Assembly (NCBI GenBank): GCA_004525875.1 | Contig: SPBQ01000129.1 | Coordinates: 1 to 6,625, forward strand | DNA length: 6,625 nucleotides | Origin: Myxococcales bacterium | Lineage (GTDB): Bacteria; Desulfobacterota_B; Binatia; UBA1149; SPBQ01 | Direction of reading: 5' to 3' | In this document: positions 1-4,370 of the stretch, piece by piece | Layout of the letters: every line of letters starts with the position of its first letter | How positions within the stretch are numbered: position 1 is the stretch's first letter | Notes under the pieces: model-generated | The model's input: the letters and a program-made list of their open reading frames with translations, nothing else | Databases searched by the model: none | What the model was told of the DNA's origin: nothing | Translations under genes and position numbers: made by a program

Positions 1-100
1 CATGGATGATGAGGACGTAACGAAGGCGTAGGAGGACATATGCGAGTTTTCCCTGCCGGATGTGGCATTTGAAGAGGAAACGCGCAAGAGCGGCAATTCG

Positions 101-223
101 TTACAGGGTCGGGCGGCCGGCTCGCTCCTCTACCTTGATAACGTCGGGACCGCCCGGCAACGAGAACGGCAGATGCGCCGGCTCAGGTCGCCGGCGAAGC
201 CCCAACGGTAACTCTCCCTCCAT
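101..223 (-). pseudogene. Probable remnant of the N-terminus of a CaiB/BaiF-type CoA-transferase
   Basis: The reading frame begins with ATG at 223, preceded by a strong ribosome binding site, and ends at TAA after only 40 codons. Its residues 24-33 read GGPDVIKVEE, very close to the GADVIKVE(E/P) signature near the N-terminus of family III (CaiB/BaiF) CoA-transferases, which normally lies about 30-37 residues from the start, as it does here (27-33). The residues between are damaged. The expected LDLSR strand is readable only in the +1 frame (DLSR at 189-178), and about five residues seem missing from the LPGP...LLADLG stretch. Nothing after residue 40 resembles the family in any frame down to base 1, and intact members have about 400 residues. 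An intact enzyme would move CoA between carboxylic acids. The alternative is chance similarity in a short ORF. The family link is inferred from one motif plus a well-placed start. Confidence 0.42.
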
Positions 224-231
224 AGCGTGAT

Positions 232-237
232 CTCCTA
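232..237 (-). promoter_or_regulatory. Ribosome binding site of the CoA-transferase remnant
   Basis: The minus strand reads TAGGAG, with 8 bases before the ATG at 223. This is one of the best Shine-Dalgarno/start combinations in the window. It argues that the short frame below it was once a translated gene and is not a random ORF. Confidence 0.5.
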
Positions 238-386
238 CGTGCAGTGAACGCTCGGATGTCCCGCGCACGAGCGTTTGCCACTTGGGCGGAGATGACGTGC
301 GCCTAGGACAGGACGACAATGATTCGAAGGTCGGGCGGAGCTTCGTCCCCCGGAGGTCGATGTGACAATGCCATAAGAAGTAGGCC

Positions 387-1115
387 CTACCGGTCCACGC
401 GTGCCACGTAGATCGTATTGAGCTCTTCGGAATCGCATACCGGATTATGGAAGTGCACTGCGTGAGATTCGACCTGGGAAAATACTTCACCCAGCGCCGA
501 GATGAACTCCTCATCGGATGGGTCGGCCGACCAGAGCGCAAACACTCCGCCGGGATGAAGGTGGCCAACTAGACGCTGCAGTCCATCAGGGTAGTAGAAC
601 CGGCCGTGGTCACGGTGCAGAAGATCCGTGGGAGAATGGTCGATGTCGACCAGGATGGCGTGATACTTCTTGTGCGGCTCGTCCGGGTCGAGTCGTGCTG
701 CGTCGGTACGCATCAACCCGAAGAAATCGCCCTCGACGAACTTGCACCTCGGGTCGTCCGTCAACGCATCGCCCAATGGCACAAGGCCTCTCGTGTGCCA
801 ACCAATGACCTCCGGCAAGTTCTCGATAACCACGACGGATGCGACACGGGGATCATCGAGCGCCGCCTTCGCGCTGTAACCGAGCCCCAGACCGCCGACG
901 ACCACATCGAGGGGTCCGTCGCTCAGCTGCTCGAGTCCGATCGTTGCCAACGCTATTTCCGACACGTTGACCAAGCTCGACATCAGATGCTGGCCGTTGA
1001 GGGTAATCTCATAGTAGCTCTCGGGACCGTGCACCACGGGTAAACGCCGACGTTGGAGCATGAGCTCGCCCATCTTCGTCCGGCAAAATTCGATTTCTTC
1101 TAGACGGCGTTCCAT
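387..1115 (-). CDS. Spermidine-synthase-like, class I SAM-methyltransferase-fold protein
   Basis: This 242-residue cytoplasmic protein has the Rossmann nucleotide-binding core of the spermidine synthase/methyltransferase superfamily. Visible motifs are VVVGGLGLGY (71-80, glycine-rich loop), acidic E98 after strand 2 (VVVIEN) where the ribose hydroxyls usually bind, VEGDFF (127-132), and ILVDIDHSP (154-162) where true aminopropyltransferases carry the catalytic Asp. The N-terminal part (TKMGELMLQRRR, later GQHLMSS) matches the small beta domain of this subgroup. The frame is open back to an ATG at 1184, but I chose the ATG at 1115 because family members start just before the F/W-x-R-T-x-M-G-E-L segment; neither start has a good ribosome binding site. 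No decarboxylase or polyamine gene lies nearby, so polyamine synthesis is not supported; it may transfer a methyl or aminopropyl group to an unknown acceptor. The fold is confident, the substrate unknown. Confidence 0.88.
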   Translation of the reverse strand: MERRLEEIEFCRTKMGELMLQRRRLPVVHGPESYYEITLNGQHLMSSLVNVSEIALATIGLEQLSDGPLDVVVGGLGLGYSAKAALDDPRVASVVVIENLPEVIGWHTRGLVPLGDALTDDPRCKFVEGDFFGLMRTDAARLDPDEPHKKYHAILVDIDHSPTDLLHRDHGRFYYPDGLQRLVGHLHPGGVFALWSADPSDEEFISALGEVFSQVESHAVHFHNPVCDSEELNTIYVARVDR

Positions 1116-1233
1116 CGGACTGAATGATCCACAGATCAGCGACGATCCATGAGGCTGCTCGTAGCAGGTCGCGCCGAGAAACATAACCGAGAACGAGGAA
1201 GGGAGTTTGGACGGCCATCGCCGCGATCCGTTA

Positions 1234-1248
1234 GACGATCGTCGACGA
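1234..1248. repeat. Two overlapping perfect palindromes, possible operator
   Basis: GACGATCGTC (1234-1243) and TCGTCGACGA (1239-1248) are each perfectly self-complementary and share five bases. They lie between two divergent start codons, where a dimeric regulator would be expected to bind. CG-rich DNA throws up such palindromes by chance, so a regulatory role is inferred only. Confidence 0.25.
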
Positions 1249-1418
1249 GGTTCACGTGGAACACCGGGGTAGCAGGACGAAGTGGGCCCCGGAGCAGACG
1301 CCGAAGTCGGCAGCTGTTCCTGGCGGGCTGTTGGAGACCGTCGCCGTGCCTCCTCGACAGGCTGTCTTTAGCCGATAGGCGAGACGCGCACCTGGGATGA
1401 AGAGGCGACGGGTTACCG

Positions 1419-1449
1419 TTCTGATCGATCAACGGATCCGGTATACACT
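1419..1449 (+). promoter_or_regulatory. Putative promoter of the 76-residue gene, overlapped by palindromes
   Basis: TATACA (1442-1447) or the overlapping TACACT (1444-1449) makes a good -10 element. A weak -35 candidate, TTCTGA (1419-1424), lies 17 bases upstream of the first. Transcription would start within a few bases of the ATG at 1458, and no purine-rich ribosome binding site lies between, so a leaderless or near-leaderless mRNA is likely. The 10-base palindrome TGATCGATCA (1422-1431) and the 8-base palindrome CGGATCCG (1433-1440) fill the space between the two promoter elements, where a repressor would block polymerase. Confidence 0.4.
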
Positions 1450-1457
1450 GCCGCGCC

Positions 1458-1688
1458 ATGATCTATCCGTACTCGAACGACACGCAGACCCGCTGGGACC
1501 GTGGCGAATTCAAGGTCCAACTCAATCAGCTCAACAACACCCGGCCGATGGGGTTCTGTGACGGGTCGGAGGCCGACGTCTCCGAGTTGCAGGAGCTGGC
1601 GGAGTCCGAAGGGGCCGACGAGATGCGGATCGAAAAGAAGACCCTGAAGTCCGGCCGTGAAATCTGGACTCTGCACGGCGGGGCCTGA
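1458..1688 (+). CDS. Small orphan protein, 76 residues, unknown function
   Basis: I do not recognise a family. The protein is soluble and has no signal peptide or membrane segment. It is polar at the N-terminus with aromatic residues (MIYPYSND, then TRWDRGEF) and one cysteine (residue 34, GFCDG). An acidic stretch (about residues 40-54, ADVSELQELAESEGADE) probably forms a helix, and the C-terminus alternates basic and hydrophobic residues (MRIEKKTLKSGREIWTLHG), as in a beta hairpin. Third codon positions are strongly G/C in this frame and not in the antisense frame that covers it, so I trust it as coding. No ribosome binding site precedes the ATG; a -10-like element 8-10 bases upstream suggests a leaderless transcript. 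It stands alone: the upstream gene diverges, and the next confident plus-strand gene is about 470 bases away. A small regulatory or nucleic-acid-associated protein is conceivable, but nothing proves it. Confidence 0.75.
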   Translation: MIYPYSNDTQTRWDRGEFKVQLNQLNNTRPMGFCDGSEADVSELQELAESEGADEMRIEKKTLKSGREIWTLHGGA

Positions 1689-1781
1689 GCGGGGGCACCT
1701 ACCGTATGCGAGCTCGGTCGCCCCGGGACACGCGCCTCGCAGTGGGACCTGCGCGCTTGCCGTGTCGGTTGGAGGCACGGA

Positions 1782-1871
1782 GTGTGTGAATCCGGATCAT
1801 GCCGGCGTGACTTGATCGGCGACGTCGACGTCGTAGAGCGGTCGCTGTCGTTGGTCGGGGGCGACGAGTAG
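1782..1871 (+). CDS. Possible 29-codon small ORF with strong ribosome binding site
   Basis: A GGAGG (1771-1775) lies 6 bases upstream of a GTG start that opens 29 codons and ends at TAG. From codon 10 on, nearly every third base is G or C (residues DLIGDVDVVERSL), as in real genes of this window, while the first nine codons are not biased. The same frame is open back to the TGA of the 76-residue gene, so the segment could also be a decayed extension of that gene. No family or function is recognisable, and a chance ORF in GC-rich DNA is a fair alternative. Confidence 0.22.
   Translation: MCESGSCRRDLIGDVDVVERSLSLVGGDE
1820..1833. repeat. 14-base perfect palindrome
   Basis: CGACGTCGACGTCG is self-complementary along its full length. 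It consists of alternating CGA/CGT steps and overlaps the possible small ORF (Asp-Val-Asp-Val codons), so it may be a by-product of codon repetition and not a binding site. Confidence 0.25.
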
Positions 1872-2030
1872 TCAGTGCGGGTACCGCAAGCCCGCTAGCG
1901 GCACCGGAACGTCTGAGGGCGATGATTGCGAGCGTCTGCGACGAACATGTCGTCCATTCCCCGTGGGGCGACGCTGCGTGAGTCGAACTGCCCGCCGGCA
2001 CGGCCGCGCGATGATGAGGGGCCGTCAGAA

Positions 2031-2058
2031 GGCTACCCTGCCAGAGGGTCTTTCAGCC
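2031..2058 (+). promoter_or_regulatory. Compound hairpin upstream of the beta-helix gene
   Basis: ACCCT (2035-2039) pairs with AGGGT (2045-2049) around a five-base loop, and the flanking GGCT (2031-2034) pairs with AGCC (2055-2058) across a five-base bulge. It lies about 100 bases before the start at 2160 and could be a leader structure or the end of an upstream transcript. There is no U-tract after it, so a terminator is not well supported. Confidence 0.2.
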
Positions 2059-2147
2059 ACCAGTAGGTCGTTGGTCCGGGGACTCGACCGCTGCGGTTGG
2101 ACTTGCGAGCGGCCGGGCGTCAGGTTGCTTGGCCTAGTCGTGTGCCC

Positions 2148-2153
2148 GGAGGA
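2148..2153 (+). promoter_or_regulatory. Ribosome binding site that fixes the beta-helix gene start
   Basis: GGAGGA sits 6 bases before the ATG at 2160. The in-frame ATG at 2097 has no such site and would put about 21 residues in front of the signal peptide, so the 2160 start is preferred. Confidence 0.75.
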
Positions 2154-2159
2154 CCACTC

Positions 2160-3146
2160 ATGACGCGTCTGGAATCATTCCCTCTCTCGGTGTCCGCGGG
2201 CCTCGCTTGCCTGTTGACCGTACTCTTCGCGGGGCCCGCATGGTCGCAGCCTCTGGACTGCGGAGCGTTGATCACGCAGAACACCGTGATTCAACCCGAG
2301 GATTTCCCTTCGTCCCCGTGCCCCGAGGAGATCTTCCGGGTCGGAGAGAAGACGAAGGTCGATATGAATGGAAGAGAGCTCGGCTGCACGAGCGGTACCG
2401 GGATCGTGCTGTCAGGAGCCGGTGCACGCGTGATGAACGGACGTGTCGTGGGTACCTGTACGACCGCTGTCCAGGTGACCGGCGCTACGGCGCGTGTGGA
2501 GAACCTCACGGTACAAGCGGGAACCGACGTCGGGGTTTCGATCGAGGCGCCCGGTGTCCGGGTCACGCAGTCCTACTTCACTCGCTCCGATGGTGGTGTC
2601 GCGATCGCCATCAGCGCCGCGGCGACCAAGGCTCTGGTGCTGAGCAACGAGATCGAACTACTCGCGTCGACAGGCACGCCGACAGGCGTGCGCGACGCCG
2701 GATCCACGTCGTCACAGATTCGGCGTAACTCGATCGTTAACCACGATAGCGGCTTCGCGATCGAAGCTCTTGGCGCTAGCCGCATGCTCATGTCGGATAA
2801 TTCGATCATGTGCAGTCTTCAGACCGGGGCCTCCAGTCCCGGGATCAGTCTCGACAGCGTTTCCAGCGTGAAGGTCTCGAAGAACCGCGTCCTGGGCTGC
2901 TTCGGATCCGTTCTGGTTGGAGGGGACTCCAGCGACGTGTTGCTCAGCAAGAACCAGATCGGGGCTCCCCGGCACGGAATCGCGATTGGTCCCGCCACCA
3001 CCGGCTCTATCGTGAGCAACGTCTTCTCGGGTACGTCGATCCCGGACATCGGCCTGGACATCGCTGGTGGCCCGGCGTGCACGGCCGGTCAGGTGAAGTT
3101 CAAGAAGAACATCTTCACGACCAGCGACGATCCGTGCATCGAGTAG
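2160..3146 (+). CDS. Secreted right-handed parallel beta-helix repeat protein
   Basis: This is a 328-residue exported protein. Residues 1-29 form a classical signal peptide: short N-region with R3, hydrophobic core at about 9-25, and a probable signal peptidase I site after A27-W28-S29, giving a mature protein starting QPLDCG. From about residue 65 to the end, it has some nine to ten imperfect coils of about 22-26 residues with Val/Ile/Leu alternation and Asn in turns (for example VENLTV, LVLSNEIEL, IRRNSIV, MLMSDNSI, VKVSKNRVL, VLLSKNQI, IVSNVFS, VKFKKNIFT), as in pectate-lyase-like PbH1 repeats. The opening LDCG...ITQNTVI and the VDMNGREL segment are typical of small beta-helix proteins in environmental Proteobacteria-like lineages. 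The mature chain has eight cysteines (34, 54, 76, 100, four in the C-terminal half, last 326), suggesting disulfides outside the cytoplasm. No catalytic residue set is clear, so it may bind or modify polysaccharide or be structural. It ends 40 bases from a convergent gene. Confidence 0.88.
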   Translation: MTRLESFPLSVSAGLACLLTVLFAGPAWSQPLDCGALITQNTVIQPEDFPSSPCPEEIFRVGEKTKVDMNGRELGCTSGTGIVLSGAGARVMNGRVVGTCTTAVQVTGATARVENLTVQAGTDVGVSIEAPGVRVTQSYFTRSDGGVAIAISAAATKALVLSNEIELLASTGTPTGVRDAGSTSSQIRRNSIVNHDSGFAIEALGASRMLMSDNSIMCSLQTGASSPGISLDSVSSVKVSKNRVLGCFGSVLVGGDSSDVLLSKNQIGAPRHGIAIGPATTGSIVSNVFSGTSIPDIGLDIAGGPACTAGQVKFKKNIFTTSDDPCIE

Positions 3147-3171
3147 GCCCGCCCTCGAGTGCGAGATGGGC
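3147..3171. terminator. Possible two-way terminator hairpin between convergent genes
   Basis: CTCG (3154-3157) and CGAG (3162-3165) pair around a four-base loop, extended across an internal loop by GCCC (3147-3150) with GGGC (3168-3171). It starts at the base after the beta-helix stop codon and 16 bases short of the convergent kinase stop, the expected place for a shared terminator. There is no T-run on either side, so termination efficiency is doubtful. Confidence 0.3.
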
Positions 3172-3186
3172 TGACGCCGGAGAGCT

Positions 3187-4254
3187 TCAAGTGAGAGCGG
3201 CGAACGTCTGCAGATCTTCGACCGCGGCGACGAGCCGCGCAATGTTCGTCGACGTGACGGCTTCTCCGTAGTTGCCCGGCGGCGTGATGAGCCACCCGAG
3301 GACGAGGCCCCAGATGGCGGCCTGCCGGTAGAGGACCCAGGCCTCCTCCGCGGCGGGCGGATCCACGCCGCCGCCTCGAAGCTCTTCGAGGTACTCGCCA
3401 AGCAGTGCGCCCTGGTGGGCTCGGCGGCACTGCGTGGTCAGCCCGGTGACGAGCAGATAGGTCACGTCGTGGGCCCAGGCTCCGCGCACCATCAGCTGCC
3501 AGTCGATGAGCCCTGCGCGACCATCGGGCAGGAGATACGTGTTGCCGATGTGCGTGTCGCCGTGCAGCAACGTAGAGGGCGGCGAGGCGAGGATCTCCTG
3601 GGCCTTCCACAGGTAGCTCCAGAGCTCATCGAGAGTGCGGCCGAGCGGCTCGACCAGCCGCGCCTTGTATTCGATCTCTAGCTGATCGCGGACGAGCTCG
3701 AGGCCGATCGACCGGAAGGTATCGTGCATGCCTCCGGAAAGCGGAGTGGCGACCCACGACAGGTCGGCGTCGAAGCGAGGGGTCTCCCAGTACTGGGCGT
3801 GGAGGCGCGCGAGGTTGCGCAGCAGCGCGCGGATCTCGTCGAGCGAGACCTCCGTCGTGGCATCGATAAAGCGCGCTTGGCGTAGCGAGAGATCCTCGAG
3901 CAACACGCCGTGGCGCCCGTCGGATTCGTCGACGAGAGTGCCGTAGGCCAGCGGTGTCTCGACGGAGAGCTCCGGACGGATCTGGCGGTAGAACCGTGCC
4001 TCGGTCCGGTACATCACTCGGGGCGCGTGCGGCCGGTCGAGGAACGTCTTGAGAAGCATTCGCGCAGGTAGACCGGCGTCGGCGCCCGGCGCGAAGTCGA
4101 TCTCGAGCACGATCCGGTCGGCCGTCGACACACGCTCGCTCCCGTGAACGGAGGTCTCGACGACGCGAACATCGCGCACCTCCACGCCCGCGTGCGCCTC
4201 GGACAGCGCTGCCGTGAGGCGCTGCGGGGTGATCTGCTCGGTCGGCATCGGCAC
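3187..4254 (-). CDS. Aminoglycoside-phosphotransferase/choline-kinase-fold small-molecule kinase
   Basis: This 355-residue cytoplasmic protein has the full set of APH-family kinase motifs: an ATP-binding lysine in MLLKTF (K69), the helix-C glutamate in TEARFYRQI (E86), a hinge-like VLLEDL (117-122), the catalytic loop LLHGDTHIGN (229-238, Brenner motif with D233 as base and N238 for metal), and the metal-binding aspartate in LIDWQ (249-253). It would move the gamma phosphate of ATP to a hydroxyl of a small molecule. Members of this broad group act on choline, aminoglycosides, ecdysteroids or 4-hydroxyacyl-CoA; substrate cannot be read from sequence. Resistance seems unlikely in this catabolic setting. 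The start may be GTG at 4254 or ATG at 4248; neither has a clear ribosome binding site. It diverges from an acyl-CoA-dehydrogenase-fold gene 116 bases away, which recalls the kinase plus dehydrogenase pairing in ACAD10/11. All key residues are present, so it is probably active. Confidence 0.9.
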   Translation of the reverse strand: MPMPTEQITPQRLTAALSEAHAGVEVRDVRVVETSVHGSERVSTADRIVLEIDFAPGADAGLPARMLLKTFLDRPHAPRVMYRTEARFYRQIRPELSVETPLAYGTLVDESDGRHGVLLEDLSLRQARFIDATTEVSLDEIRALLRNLARLHAQYWETPRFDADLSWVATPLSGGMHDTFRSIGLELVRDQLEIEYKARLVEPLGRTLDELWSYLWKAQEILASPPSTLLHGDTHIGNTYLLPDGRAGLIDWQLMVRGAWAHDVTYLLVTGLTTQCRRAHQGALLGEYLEELRGGGVDPPAAEEAWVLYRQAAIWGLVLGWLITPPGNYGEAVTSTNIARLVAAVEDLQTFAALT

Positions 4255-4280
4255 GGGGGGCCCGGAAAGGCTGTCAATGT

Positions 4281-4306
4281 CCGGGAGCCTCTGGCAGGTT
4301 ACCCGG
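4281..4306. promoter_or_regulatory. Imperfect dyad in the divergent kinase/flavoprotein promoter region
   Basis: CCGGG (4281-4285) is mirrored by CCCGG (4302-4306), with a shorter inner CCT/AGG pair. It sits in the middle of the 116-base divergent spacer, a natural place for an operator controlling both genes. I found no matching regulator gene in the window, and the repeat is short enough to be chance. Confidence 0.25.
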
Positions 4307-4351
4307 TCCGCGCGGTCTCGCGCAACGGCGCTCTGCAGCCACGCTCGCGCC

Positions 4352-4358
4352 GGGAGGA
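4352..4358 (+). promoter_or_regulatory. Ribosome binding site of the flavoprotein gene
   Basis: GGGAGGA lies 12 bases before the ATG at 4371, which is longer than ideal spacing, but no better start is present in frame and the protein's first residues fit the family. Confidence 0.5.
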
Positions 4359-4370
4359 CGACGACGAATC

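Larger units (their letters stand above)
1116..1457. other. Divergent spacer between the SpeE-like gene and the small orphan gene
   Basis: This 342-base stretch separates two divergently transcribed genes and must hold both promoters. I see no coding frame with convincing composition. It contains two overlapping perfect 10-base palindromes, GACGATCGTC (1234-1243) and TCGTCGACGA (1239-1248), then a CACGTG core (1253-1258), the short dyad GACAG-G-CTGTC near 1355, and a palindrome cluster at 1422-1446. An ORF starting ATG AAG at about 1398 runs into the 1458 gene in another frame; it lacks a ribosome binding site and has poorer codon phase. Confidence 0.5.
1689..2159. other. Long spacer without a confident gene
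   Basis: The 471 bases hold several frames on both strands, but none with both a sensible start and good codon bias, apart from a 29-codon candidate at 1782. Visible structure includes a 14-base perfect palindrome of CGA/GTC repeats (1820-1833), the 10-base palindrome CCGCTAGCGG (1892-1901), an ACGGCC/GGCCGT stem (2000-2005 with 2020-2025), and a compound hairpin (2031-2058). No tRNA, IS end or clear promoter was seen. It may contain the long leader of the beta-helix gene or degenerate former coding sequence. Confidence 0.5.

Noticed and set aside
38..211. Plus-strand frame with protein-like acidic start (FSLPDVAFEEETRKSG) continuing after the TAG at 29-31
   Set aside because: No start codon with a ribosome binding site in this frame, an Arg-rich C-terminus, no G/C bias at third positions, and it is antisense to the better supported CoA-transferase remnant.
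101..568. 155-codon minus-strand frame covering the CoA-transferase relic and the end of the SpeE-like gene
   Set aside because: Its first two thirds overlap the SpeE-like gene out of frame and have low-complexity, basic, serine-rich composition. Only its last 40 codons, starting at the ATG at 223, look meaningful.
606..1043. 145-codon plus-strand ORF
   Set aside because: It is the antisense shadow of the SpeE-like gene, which has clear conserved motifs.
1354..1367. GACAG-G-CTGTC followed by TTTAG as a possible terminator or SOS box
   Set aside because: The stem has only five pairs with a one-base centre, which cannot form a hairpin, and it does not match a LexA consensus I know.
1397..1562. 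Frame starting ATG AAG AGG upstream of and overlapping the 76-residue gene
   Set aside because: No ribosome binding site, very Arg/Gln-rich, and codon phase in the overlap favours the 1458 frame.
1413..1778. 121-codon minus-strand ORF over the 76-residue gene
   Set aside because: Codon third-position bias supports the plus strand. The minus protein is Leu/Gly/Arg-rich with no motif.
2712..3401. 229-codon minus-strand ORF
   Set aside because: It overlaps both the beta-helix gene and the kinase gene out of frame, is Arg/Ser-rich, and has no motif, as expected of a GC-rich shadow.
4272..4277. Perfect TTGACA on the minus strand upstream of the kinase gene
   Set aside because: At 16-18 bases downstream there is only GC-rich sequence (around GTGCCG) overlapping the start codon, with no -10 element, so it is not a usable sigma-70 promoter for that start.
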